Source: Macrocybe gigantea (lineage: Eukaryota > Basidiomycota > Agaricomycetes > Agaricales > Callistosporiaceae). Taken from it: DNA of 64,000 nt. Both the position numbers and the translations under genes were made by a program. The stretch spans positions 62,001 to 126,000 of the forward strand of contig SJRY01000138.1 of assembly GCA_011319805.1 (NCBI GenBank). Direction: 5' to 3'. Positions 11,118 to 22,467 of the stretch are shown piece by piece (the stretch's first letter is position 1; every line of letters starts with the position of its first letter). The notes below the pieces were generated by a model. The model saw only the letters and a list, made by a program, of their open reading frames with translations, was not told the origin of the DNA and ran no database searches.

Positions 11118-13860
11118 TCAAACCTTCAAATCCCATATGTTTCCGACTGGCTTTTCTGGCGCCGGCCTATCACCTTCATGACAGATCTCATCGCCTCTAA
11201 TTTCGGACTCTAATTTGAGACCTTGCTCGTTGGCTAGATGCAGGAGACAGATGAAACAGAAACTTGTGCTGATTTCTTCCATTTTGTCTTTGGGGTACGA
11301 CGTCTGCAAGCCAGTTATCACCTGACTGAAGATGCGAGGCTCAGATGGGTCAGTCGGCGGTTGCGTTTCATCAACGTCCTCCAACATTCCATCAGATAGG
11401 TGACATCCGAAGCTGGAGATGAGGCTTACCATGGCCTCATCGTCTCCCTGCTGGGGAACAACAATGTCTAAGCCTTTCCATATATTGTCCTTCAGCTTGC
11501 GAACATCGACGCGTTTCGCCCGTTTTGCATAGTTGACAAATTCAGGTCGAACGCGGCGTGTCTGACCCTGAGTGGCTGCAAGCAAGTCCTGCTCATCTGT
11601 GTCAGCGTTTGGCGCGCTTGGGCCGTCAGGGTCGTAGGGATCGTCAAATCCGGGTCCATCATCGTAGTCGTCGTGGAAGAACTGAGTGTTAAACGGTATC
11701 GCTTCACCAGCTGGATACGTCGTTGCGTTAGAATGATCCATATCATCAAGCTTGCGCAACCATACTTTCGTTTCCGTCATCGTCATTTCGACCGGCAGCT
11801 TGATCAGCAGCCGCCTGAGCCCAGAAGTTCTCGTCGACTTCACCGTCACCATTTTCACTCATCTTAACCCTACGGCCTCGCATTTTGAGCTATAAAGATG
11901 TGAACAATTACAATAACTAACCAAAACCAAAACAAGACTTACGAAGAACTTAGGTTTCAAGAACAGTGTCACAAGTTGTTTGCTCGAGAAGTGCATATCG
12001 TCTGGCAATTTATGGTCATCTTTCTTCTCGTTGTCTGTTTTCTTCCGCCCTTTCCGAGAAGATGCGCCGGTCCCTGGAAGGTTTATGCTAACGCCTTTCG
12101 TGACGGGTTCAAACAGCTTCTTTTTCAGGTCCTTCAAAGTCCTTTCAGGATCGGGTGGCGTCAAGAAAGCAATTCTGAAGGCTTCCTTCTTCTCCTTTCG
12201 CGCCTTAGGTTTGTTAACCACAGCATTGTCGTCCGCTAGATAGAGTGAGTTTCGATACACGGTGAAGGCAAACTGAGGAACTCACGCCTTCGAATGACCT
12301 TCCTCAGTTTCCAGTGTTCGGGTCCAGCCCAATTTTTCAAAACATTTTGGTCGAAATAGTCCATTATCCCTTCCTCACCATCAGCGTCCGTCATTGCCAT
12401 GATAAACTCCCTTTCGTTCGGGGGCCGACGGGGGTCGAACGGTACAATCGGACCAGAAGGGCCAGCGCCCTCTTCTGGCGGCCCCGCCAAACCATTGGAA
12501 TAGTTGTCATCCGCGAAATCATCCCCGTTGCCTCCGAAATCGTCGTTCACTGCATCGGGACCCACGAAGAAGTCCTCTACAGGAGCCGGGCCACTGCCTG
12601 CATCCATCGCTTGATCATCAAAACCTGGATTGTCATCGTCATCGTCGTCAATGTGATCATTCCCTGAAAAAAGGTGGTCTCATCCATTGAGAAGGCGTTC
12701 CTGGAGAATGAGAATGTAGCCAACGAGTGCGAAATAGCTTTCGTTTCGAGAGCATTCACGTCGGGCAAGAATTCCTCTGAAATAGGGATGAGCGTACGCC
12801 GCGTCCTGTGGGATAAACTGAGACACACTGCGAAGATAGCTGACATCAATTTCATCTTCGGGTTCTTCTATCACTTCTTCCTCCTCAATTTTTCCCATGG
12901 AATCGCTCGCGTCGAAGATGACCCGCAACCCTCCTTCGCTTCCAACTCCAAGGTTCAGGTGGTTCATGAGTAGTCCCTGGGCGCCTCCCTCGTCGAAGTC
13001 GGCACATGTCTTCTTGAAAAGAGGATCGACGCTAAACTCCAAATCCAACTTTTTGCTCCTTAGCGTGGCAGGATCCTTCGCAAGGGTGGCAGCAGGGCGA
13101 TTCGTTTTCTTCTTCCTGGGCTGAAGTAAATCAGTTTCTGGGTTGTCTGACATCTCTGCGTCTGGATCTTCTTCTCGCCCATCCGAAGCAAGATTGCTGA
13201 GGAGCTTCCCTGTTTCCGTACCGACACTGTCCACTCGGCTCGTCCAAATCTTGACACACCCATCAAGCGTGCAAGAAGCGCGTTGAAAGTTTATGGTATT
13301 ATCGTCATTATTCCGTAGGAGTGACATATCGTGGAAATAATCAATCAGGGCGAAATTCCATGAATTGGCGGCATTAATTTTCTAATAGCATGGCTCAGCA
13401 AGATGCAAATTGTACGACGAAGGCGACATACGTTATCGGTCGCCATCTTCATCCACTCCTCAAAATTGGAGTTCATGACATCTTTCGGTATGTTGAGGAC
13501 GGGAGGTGGTGCCACCGACTTGAGTTGCTGCTTCTGTCTGGCGGTCCTCGATGTCTCAGGCGCGTCATGATCAGCCTCCGCTGGGCCCGATTCAACATTT
13601 TCGATGACGGTGATCCTGACACTTTTCCGTCGCCTGCGTTTCTCCGCGATGTCGTCGTTTATGTTGACCGATTTTAGAGGGACACGACCAGAATCCGACG
13701 CGAAGCTTACATCCTGGTCGGGATTGTAAACTTCGCTGAGTCGCTTTTTAAGCGCCCCTCTAGCAGATCTGGATGATCCAGGTTCTGTTTCCGAGTCGGT
13801 ACTGTCGGCATAGAGAGGCTGGGAGTCCTTGGGGCTACGAGGCCGACGCGCAGGGCCCAT
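11118..13860 (-). CDS. BRN1: Condensin complex subunit 2 (Brn1 / CAP-H / Barren)
   Basis: Kleisin subunit that closes the Smc2-Smc4 ring of condensin and is needed for mitotic chromosome compaction. The Barren signature is clear: KINAANSWNFALIDYF split by an intron near 13380, then INFQRASCTLDGCVKIWTSR and VDSVGTETGKLLSNL near 13270-13190. The middle has long acidic stretches (near 12600-12450 and 11700-11590), as in other kleisins. The C-terminus FCFICLLHLANEQGL and the ending GNIWDLKV fit the winged-helix end that contacts Smc4. The ATG at 13860 (MGPARRPRSPKDS) is the first on the strand; a TTG lies 15 nt upstream. A CACGTG box lies at 13889-13894. About 840 residues. Confidence 0.93.
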
Positions 13861-14217
13861 GCTGGTCTTCAACAAAGGCTTTTGAAGGCACGTGATTTAC
13901 CTTCACGACGCGTAACACGGCGTGACCAAGAACGTGACCTATGACACAATAAATAAACATCTGCATGTCACCCGTCAGAACTATGGATACAATGGAAAGC
14001 CGTCAGAGAAGCAACGGAAGCGTACAGCTACACACCCCAAGAACAACAGCCCAGTCATAAAACGTAAAACAAGTCTATAAGAAATATTATGATGTATAAA
14101 TATCGTAGATGTTGTCCAACACTGAATCGTTAGTCGGTCATAACCCAAGCCGTGAATAGCTTAAGTGTTATAAGGGCGAAAAAAATGAGACATGGTTGGC
14201 AAACCGTCAAGTGCATA
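13861..14217. promoter_or_regulatory. Upstream region of BRN1
   Basis: Gap of about 350 bp between two minus-strand genes. It holds the BRN1 promoter, with CACGTG at 13889-13894 only 29 bp before the ATG, and the 3' flank of the gene ending at 14218. No other feature seen. Confidence 0.4.
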
Positions 14218-15717
14218 TCATGACGAGAACGGACGGCGAAGCCTGAGTTGAGGTTGCCAGCTGCCCATCGAAACGTGATGCATGCTGACAAGAACGAGAT
14301 CATCAAGCTTGATTTCCCCCGGTCGATAGCCGACTTTCCACTTCGCATCGACATCATCTTCAAGGGACTGATTTTTCCTAGCCTATCGTAATCCTCGGGT
14401 CAGTTCGTTGGACACTGGCAGATTGCCAAAACGTACATCAATGAAACGCTGAACACACTTGGCAACGTTTTTGGCCAACTTAGCCTTGGTTATCGGACCT
14501 GGAGGACTCCTGAAATCTTTCGTCGGAATTTGGCGACTCCACTGACGGTATCCAGGCCACTTTCACACAACAAAATCAGTTTTCCCGACATTCATGGACA
14601 ATGGGTAAGCACATTTACCTGCAATCGTACAGATATACTAGGACCACGTCCCTCGAACACGGATTCATCGCGGCCCTGCAGACGTTTAACCCGGGACTGA
14701 AGTGCGTCGGACAATGGAATGCCACATTCTGAAGGATTTTCCATCCAGAAGTAGATCGGGGCATCTAGTTGAACTTCTTCGACGTATCTCCGTATGTCGC
14801 TGTTAGTATGGGGCTTATACATCTGCTGTGGCACGAAGGGACCGCCACTGTATGACATAGGTAGACTAAGCGCGGACTTGAAAAATTGGGCCTGCTCCCG
14901 GTGCGAATAAAGTGGCTTGTCTTGGTTCGCCTATTTAGAAGGTCAGCTCGATAAGTCGCTACGTATAAGAGGGAAAAAAAACCTTGGGAGAGAATGACAA
15001 CAAAAGCGGGGAGTTTCCTGGGGTCGAGGTCTTATATACCTGACCGCCAGAGGGTCCTGGAGTGTCCGGCGGCGTCGTCTTCTGTACTTCAGAGTAAGGC
15101 GATACGCCGGTGCTGGGTGGGGGTTGCACAGCCGAGCTTGAGGCTGGATAGGAATAGAAGTAGGCAGCCGATTTCGGACTAGCATCGTACGTTTGCATTG
15201 AGTAACTTGAAGGTCCTGCGACAGGCACTGAATCCGAAGATACAACAGAGGGAACCCAGCGTATGCTGCCGTGAGTAGGGGAGGCCATTGCAGTGTGTTG
15301 GGCGGTGTAATGCTGTGGAAGGGGAGGTTCTGCCGGTGCGGAGGGCATCTCGTTTGCTGAGGACCAGGGAGTATAGTAGGACGAGGGGTCTTCAGCAGTC
15401 ATGTACGGTATCGGTGTGTCGTTCACCGCCGGGCTTGTATCGAGAGCGGCAATTTCATGCTGGTTTGCGGAATCGACGTCCGGCGGCAAAGCATTATCAA
15501 TATCATAGGTATTCGGTTGCGGAAAGCCTCGCGGCATTGCAAACACAGACTGAAGCTGCGCGGGTGTGAACGAATAACTTGTCAGATCTGTGGCTTCAAG
15601 AAATGGTGCAGGAGAGAAAAGTAATGGGGATAGTTGGAAATGGTCACCCTGCCTGAGACGCCTTAGTTAAATGAGATATAAGTATCCAACTACTTACTGT
15701 TTTTGTCTAGGTGGCAT
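14218..15717 (-). CDS. Uncharacterised basidiomycete protein, low-complexity N-terminus and conserved C-terminus
   Basis: I cannot name it. A seven-residue first exon (MPPRQKQ, 15717 downward) splices to a long Pro/Ser/Ala/Tyr-rich region containing FTPAQLQSVFAMPRGF. This is followed by a more ordered part (DAPIYFWMENPSECGIPL) and a compact C-terminal domain. That domain begins near 14555 (WPGYRQWSRQIPTKDFRSPP), continues with ITKAKLAKNVAKCVQRFID and ends after a phase-0 intron (near 14439-14386) with KVGYRPGEIKLDDLVLVSMH. I infer a conserved fungal C-terminal domain from the regular hydrophobic pattern and the clean exon joins. No catalytic motif is visible; the low-complexity N-terminus would fit a nuclear regulator, but this is a guess. 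Confidence 0.7.
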
Positions 15718-16470
15718 CTTGGAATCAGAGGGAAGAAAATAAAAGATCCTGCGAAAGAAGGAAGGATTTTATATCCACAGCTTTGGGTTCAAACTTTCCG
15801 TCCTCCGCGTAGGGACTCGATTTCTGGAATTTCCACAGGCCCCATGAATAAAACTGGTAGATTTAACAAAGCTGTGAGCTGCCAATACAATTCGCCTCGG
15901 TGATTGGGTAAGGGTGACGCTCGATGGGTGCTCAGACCGTGACGCGACGGAGCATTTACTGAAAGTCCATGCGGAAGAAGGTCCATTGGTCGGCGTCACA
16001 GCAATTGACCACAAGGTCACATTTCGAGAAAAAGAAAAAAGGCAATTGACTCATAGACAGGGCGAAATCGGGCGAAGACACCTGTACGGCGCTGCCTAAG
16101 GCTGGGTAACAACAACCCCGTATAGGGAAAACTTGCATAAATTTGGGTATATGCAAAAAGCTAAAGACGAAAATCTGGAAGGACTGCGACACAGCCTTCG
16201 TTTGAAAGCTGGGAGGACAGGTTGGCAGGGTGCTGAAACTCGATCTGTAAAGAGTAATCTCTCATCAAACTGGAAATGTAGAGAAAGAAGTGGATGAAGC
16301 TATCTGACCATGATAAAGTCTTGACACTGGTGATGGCGTTGCCCACGTCGTATCCGGAGGGGGAGGATCAAAGAGATGGCGGCTGATGGCTAGACGCTGT
16401 GCTGAAACGCCCAACGTCACAAACCCGATGTTGTGTCTCAGATCACGTGGCCATTCCTTCCCCAACCTCC
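15718..16470. promoter_or_regulatory. Divergent promoter region before LEO1
   Basis: About 750 bp between the start codons of the unknown gene (minus) and LEO1 (plus). Only short non-coding-like open frames are present. A CACGTG box at 16444-16449 lies 22 bp before the LEO1 ATG. An AAAAAGAAAAAAG tract lies near 16028-16042. No repeat or RNA gene recognised. Confidence 0.45.
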
Positions 16471-18159
16471 ATGTCCAGTCTTGCAGGTGCACTCGATGAC
16501 TACAGCATTTCAAGACCTCGGTCGCCGCTCAAACAAGAGAATGATACAGAATACTATGAAGACTCACAAGATGTCGACATGCATACCGCAGACCGCGCCG
16601 CTGTAACAAACAGTATGAAGCATCATCCAGACGAAGAGATGACAGACTTGTTCGGAAATGATCAGGATGTGGAGGAATCAAAAGATAGACAGTGAGTGGA
16701 ATTGTCAAGCTACGGGCATGTCAAAGGAGTGAAATACTGACAGGAGCTTCTAGGAGTGTCCTGTCTCCATCTGCCTCAGCCCATGATTCCGAAGCTGAGC
16801 AACGGGAGGCGCTCGAATACGGAGAAGAAGAGATACCCCCGGAAATTGCTGTCGAAGTCAAAGAGGCCCACGTATCATTTCCAAACATTCCGGTCCCCAA
16901 GGCTTCAGATGGAGATGTGAGAACGTCACCCGTCTGCGCGAAAATGTTGCTGATGATATTTTTTTTTGCTTTCTATAGTGCTGGGTCATACGCATGCCTA
17001 ATTTCGTCAACGTCGACACCAAACCCTTTCATCCTGACACATACATCGGTCCTGAACAAGAAGACGAAGACGGACAACAGCCTGAAACTCTACGAGAGAA
17101 GAGCATGACGATCAAGTTGAAAGTCGAGAACACGGTCAGATGGAGATGGGTAAAGAATAACCTGGGACAAGACGTGTGTCCATCTCCTTGCGCTTAATTG
17201 CGTAGGCATTGACACACGCCCCAATCCAGGAAAGGCAGTCTAACGGCCGCATCATCCGATGGTCGGACGGCTCCTTGAGTCTAAGGCTAGGCAGGGAACT
17301 CTTCGATATCAACCAAACTCTAGATAATGCTGCCAACGCTCCCCGATCGCTTATTGGCTCCCAAAGCACACAGTCGCAGTCACAGCCAGACGGACAGGGT
17401 GCAAAATCACAAGGCCTCACGTACCTTGTTGCACAGCATAAAAGGTCACAAGTTCTTCAAGCGGAGGCCGTCATTAAGGGCTATATGTCCTTGCGCCCCA
17501 CAGGCATGCAATCGGAGACCCACAGGATGCTGGTACGAGCTGTTGGTCAAAAACACAACAAGGTCGCGCGACTGCGTATGGCACCTGACCCACTAATGGA
17601 CCCTGAACGCGAGAAAATGGAACTCCTCAAACAGAGTGCTAAAAAGACAAGAAAGAGACCTGATTACGATGATGGCCTTGGTGGAAGCAGGAAGCGTCGA
17701 TACACAAGGAAAACAGCGACCCGCGATCTCTGGAGTGATGATGAGGACGAGGATGGTGCCGCTCTCTCAGGCGGTTATGATGAGGACGACGAGATTTCTG
17801 GCTCTGCGCGGAGAGGTGGTCGGAGTAGCCACCGCGACAAAAGAGGCGCCGAGGAATACCAGGAAGACGACTTCGTCGTTGCCGATTCGTCAGATGAAGA
17901 TACCAAGATTCAGGGGAAAAGGGCAACACATGCGAAGGATGACGTGGAAGAGGACCCTCTTGATCGACTGGATGCGAAAATCGAAGAGCAAGACGCAAAG
18001 ATGAGACGCGAATGGCCCAATGACGGTGGCGTCGAAGGTGCCGGAGAAGAAATGGACATTGAGAGCGAAGAAGAAGAAGAGGAAGAAGAATACAAAGTAC
18101 GCAAACCAGGAGGTACGCGGAGACGCGCAGCCGTTTTCGACGACGACGATGAGGAGTAG
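16471..18159 (+). CDS. LEO1: RNA polymerase II-associated protein Leo1 (Paf1 complex)
   Basis: Subunit of the Paf1 elongation complex, which travels with RNA polymerase II and promotes histone H2B ubiquitination. The central Leo1 domain is present: FPNIPVPKASDGD, then after an intron RMPNFVNVDTKPFHPDTY, TIKLKVENTVRWRWVKN and RIIRWSDGSLSLRLG. The block SETHRMLVRAVGQKH follows. Both ends are strongly acidic. The C-terminus has a run of Glu codons (near 18060-18090) and ends in DDDDEE. The ATG at 16471 (MSSLAGALDD) is chosen over an in-frame upstream ATG at 16399, whose leader does not look like the family. It converges with the ataxin-10 gene, with 54 bp between the stops. Confidence 0.94.
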
Positions 18160-18213
18160 CGAATCGTCACGAAGCTCATCTGTATTTTACCCCTCACATG
18201 CAGAGCTTATGTA

Positions 18214-20443
18214 TCATCTACGAATGGGTTTATTCACTAGCACTCCGTCGTCGTCCCACTCTGCGACAGGCTTAATCTCATCCACGACGGCCTGGTTCTC
18301 CACATTATTTTCCAGTAAATTATGAAGAGCAAATATAGCGTGCTCCCGAAGGTCTAATGAGAATGAAATTAATGGAGACCGGATTGGACAAATCACTTAC
18401 AGGGGTTCCGCTCGTCAATAACGCACATATTCATCACCACTTCGAGACCTCCACAATGTCGGACTCGATCTTGCACTGCCTTTACTTGATACGATAGGAC
18501 GGCAAGAAGACGCACAAGGTCTCTTTTGAGGTACTGAAACCCTCCCTGGTCAGCTATTGATTGCTGTGTCGGGTTAGGTGACCCCTGACGAGCATCTGTG
18601 ACAGGTTTTCCAAAGTTGATTCTTGGTAGGAATTTGTCCAACAGTCGCAAAAGCTCTTCATGGGCAGTCAATGAAACACGCCGGAAGAAATGTCAAGGAA
18701 CGACATACCGATCAGGCTTTCCGGCAAGCCTTGATCTGACGACTTTTGCTCGTTGAAAAACGCTTTCATATCTGTTTCGGAGCTTGGGTGGCCTGCCGCC
18801 GGAGGACTATTGCTGTGCTCATCTGAAGCCAGGCAAATGGTGACGATGCATTGCGTGACGAGAACGAGAGCTTCGCATGCCTTGGGAAGCATCACATCAA
18901 GCTCAGCAAGCTGTGTGGATTCGGCGGAGGCGCCGTTCGTCACTTGATTGTATATCAGAAAGATTGGTCTATATGAGCATTCGTTCATAAGCGCGGTGTG
19001 CTCACCAGGTTCACCCAGCGCCCGTCGAACAGCATGTTGACTGTAAGCTAACAAGGAGAGGAATATTTTTGCGAGCGTCGGTGACAATTCTTTGTGGATC
19101 TTGATCGTCTCCGGCGTTGCCGGAGTCGCCGTGCTGATTTGTTTTGATTGCAGGTAAGAATCGACTATTTTGAGCAGGGTCGTTTGGTGGGGCGTGATGA
19201 TTTCGTCATGTCTGCACAACGCTCAGCGGCTCGTCAGAACGACCTATCATGATGGTTGCAACTGACATGGAGAATCTTTCATAAAGATCTGGAACCAACC
19301 CGTGTTCGATGGTGTTTGCTAAGATGCCGTACCTTTGATTGTATGATGATCAAGGATTTGCGTTGTATTTCAGGGAAATTAACGGGCATACCCAACATCG
19401 AAAGCCTGGGCACCTTCGGAGGTTTCGTCTGCATCATGTAGCGCAACCATATTGTCCAGAATGCATATACATATGCGAGCGCCGACCGGAGTCCTGCATA
19501 GCATCTGCCTGGAAGGGGGTGTCGAAGAGTGGATGACATCATTCTTTGAGAAGGGGGAAAAAAACTTACGCTCGCTTTTTACTACCATGGATGCAATTTG
19601 ATATAAAAATCATTACTGTCAGTAGAGTGCGAAGATCCTGGGATGCGAGTAATCGACTGTTCTTGGCATAGGGAGTCAAATATAGCTTCGGATACCAGCG
19701 AGACACACGCCGCACATTAGGATGACTTGATCCTCGGAAAGATGCATGTAGGTTTCCCAGAGGTTCGCGAGTAGGGTCTCATTCGTCGTGACCATGTTGG
19801 ACAGGGTCTGAGCGAGCATGCGAGCGACAGATATAGCTGAAAGCCAGGTATCGATGTCATCGTCATGGACAAATCGATCAGACTTACATTCTCGTCCTTC
19901 AGTGGCAGACCACGATGTGTGATAATGCAATAGCCGCCTGATTTCCGGCTCATTCTCGCTGAGAAAAAATCAGTTCGTGAAGCGACCGCCTAGCAATGAC
20001 GGACGAGCGCCACGCACAACGCTTTGACTTGATTATCAACGACCCCCACTACAAGGTTACGAGTGAACTTGGCCAGCATTAGACACATGACGCGCAGATT
20101 GTCCTGTTTGATTTTTTCTGCTGCGCTGTCTTCGCTTTCCGAGTCGTCGCCGTCCCAAAAAGTCAACTGAGAGCGAGCCAAGTCTCGCCATAGTTTGCGC
20201 AAATCAAGCCACAGACTCGGCGCTGCACCGAGGAAGGACCTGATTCCTTTCAGACGACATGTATAATAAAGGTGGAGAGCGACACAGCATGCACCTGAAT
20301 CTCGGCTTCTTTGCCAGGGGCTCCGCGATGGTTTCGAGCGAGGCTACCAGAGGCGTTATCTTGTCGACAGCGCCAATATCGAAGCCCTTCAAGGACTCCT
20401 TCCACAGCGTCAGTAGTTCGCGAAACTGATCGTCATCGGACAT
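18214..20443 (-). CDS. Ataxin-10 homologue (Ctr86-like), armadillo-type
   Basis: Armadillo-type helical protein with the ataxin-10 domain at its C-terminus: GFQYLKRDLVRLLAVLSYQV, VRHCGGLEVVMNMCVIDERNP, then after an intron REHAIFALHNLLENNVENQ. The animal homologue acts in cytokinesis and signalling, and the yeast relative is Ctr86. Many short introns interrupt the gene. The N-terminus MSDDDQFRELLTLWKESLKG opens at 20443. It is divergent from VMA12, with 140 bp between the start codons. The far C-terminus ends VLVNKPIRR. The function in fungi is poorly defined, so only the domain assignment is firm. Confidence 0.85.
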
Positions 20444-20583
20444 TGATAGAATCGAGAGAGTTAGCTGTGCTGGGCGCGCATTCTGTAATCAGGCCTCCTT
20501 ATATCGCTACCCTTATGGCATGCCGCCACTCCGAAGTCACACTTGGGCTCCGACTCGTCCAACACCATCCCCTTTAACACAGT

Positions 20584-21319
20584 ATGCCCACGGGCAACGA
20601 CGACCCCAGCATTTCCCTCGAAGACCATCTCGTAGACGTTCTTCATCCCCTTCGCGATGTCCTTCCATCCGAACTCGCTCAGTCACTAGACCAGTCTCTC
20701 TCTCAGCCACGACCAGGGACCATACCGTATTCAGTGCTTCAATCCATTTCGAAATGGTCTCGTTCAGATGCGGGCCACCAGGCATTGCATTCGCGTATAC
20801 CTCCGCTGAACGCGATGGACTACTCCATGGTATCTTTGCTAGCCGGCACTGCTACCTGGCCTGAACGCAACTTTGGGCCGTATGCGCCACCGATGTCTCC
20901 TGAAGAGATTGGGGCCATAAAGGCCAGGGAAAGAAAGGAAATCACGGCTCTACTGAACGGTCTTCTAAGCACCATTGCATGTGGGTTTGCTGCATGGTGG
21001 GCGGCAGGGACAACAGGCTGGAAGAACGAATGGGTATGTTCGCTGCCCTTCCCAAAGCCGATCACTCATTTACTCATGCATCCTCGTCCAGCGCGTTCTT
21101 TTTGCGTTGTTCGTTGCGTTTGTCGTCGCAGCTTCCGAAGGTATCCTCTTTCTCATCTGGCAGGCGCGTTCGACGCGGTCGAGAACCCGACGGCTAGGAA
21201 GACAGCGTATCAAACGAGACGAAGACAAGGTGCTCGGGAACGAAGGGTCAAATGTAGAGGAATTCGTCAGCTCCTCTGCTGTGCAACTTGCAGACGTCGA
21301 GCTGCGCCGCCGCCAATGA
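20584..21319 (+). CDS. VMA12: V-ATPase assembly factor Vma12 / TMEM199 family
   Basis: ER membrane factor needed to assemble the Vo sector of the vacuolar proton ATPase. Two exons, 20584-21033 and 21092-21319, join at phase 0 across a 58-nt GT-AG intron. The soluble N-terminal part ends in PMSPEEIGAIKARERKEITA. It is followed by two membrane segments, LLSTIACGFAAWWAAG and, in exon 2, VLFALFVAFVVAASEGILFL, the arrangement of the family. The C-terminal tail is basic then polar (about 225 residues in total). It converges with the Nudix gene, with only 30 bp between the two coding ends. Confidence 0.88.
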
Positions 21320-21349
21320 CTTTCAATATAATGCCGCGCCATCGGATAT

Positions 21350-22307
21350 CTACTGGTAGACACGTAGCATCCGCATCAGCAGCGTCAAGTACCATCCTGT
21401 CAGACCCCAAACTTCGACTCTGCCATGTCTATCTACGCCTTCCCCAGTATCTTGCCGTGGCTCACTGGATATCGCGGTGGGGCCGGCCTTCTCACCCTCA
21501 GTGAACTGAATCAGGTCTGTAACGTCGATTACTGTGTAAGGGCGATCCCCGCGGAAGAGATATGTCGCCGTTCGGGTTGGCGCCGTCAAAGCCGCCAATG
21601 GGAGATGAAACACGGTTGCCACTTCTGATGGTGAGACGCCGGTTCGCAAAGATTCTATATCAAGGGACGGAAGGGGGTCGTCCTCTGACATTGTCTGTGA
21701 TGACGTGGATCGTATGAACCCCTAGTCGCTTGTGGTCAACTGTAGACTGACACACGTTGACGAGAGAATCATACAACAAAAGGCCAGACCCGTACGTCTC
21801 CTCGGTGTGTGGTCTCTGCAGGACCTATCTGACCGAGGACATCAACTTGGTCTGGGTGAACACCGAGTTCCTCATGTGTTTCCCTAAGAGCAGCAGCCAG
21901 CAGGGATTGGTCTGTCTGAGTGATTTGAGACGCGCAAACAAACGAGAACAAGGAGAAGCATACCTCATCCATTCTCCCACCAGGAAAGCTGGAGTGCTCA
22001 AGGGCTGATTAAACGGAACAACTCGCCACTGGCGCAGAAACATTCTCCCCTACCTTACCTCGCCAGAATGACTTCTCAATGCCTTGGCTCGAACCTCCAT
22101 CAAGATTCCGGGAACACCCAATACATTGCAAAACGGGATAAGAATGGCAGCGTTGCCCGCCGGGGAAGTGGGCTGAGGGCATGTTGATTGACATGACTCG
22201 GCCAAGGCAGTGCGAAGGGATTGAAGGGAACGAAGAGTGAAAGGCTGTGTGAGGGAGATGAAAGCAGTCATGGACTTGACTCTGGCGGCGAGATGATGCC
22301 CTGGCAT
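21350..22307 (-). CDS. Nudix hydrolase, coenzyme A diphosphatase-like
   Basis: Nudix-box enzyme resembling the Pcd1/NUDT7-NUDT8 group, which hydrolyses CoA and nucleotide diphosphates, often in peroxisomes or mitochondria. The box is split by an intron: FPGGRMDE on one side, then DQSLLAAALRETHEELGV, which supplies the REXXEE metal-binding residues. Just before the box comes ILIPFCNVLGVPGILMEVRA, typical of this subgroup. After the box are GQIGPAETTHRGDVRVWPFV and ATVFHLPLAAL. The ATG at 22307 (MPGHHLAARVKS) is the first ATG; the longer open frame starts with GTG and is not used. It is divergent from the BRAP gene, with 160 bp between start codons. Confidence 0.88.
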
Positions 22308-22467
22308 CAATGCTCTGAGCAACGTTAATGGTAAGCCCGACACGCCACCCCGGACTCGGTTAGCTTAAGCTACCTCGGGGCAGTAGGCGTTGTTTGGCAA
22401 CAGCTTCACATCCAAATATCTCGTTCAGGTTCAAGGTCAGCAAACCGTCCAATGTCTACAACCTGAA

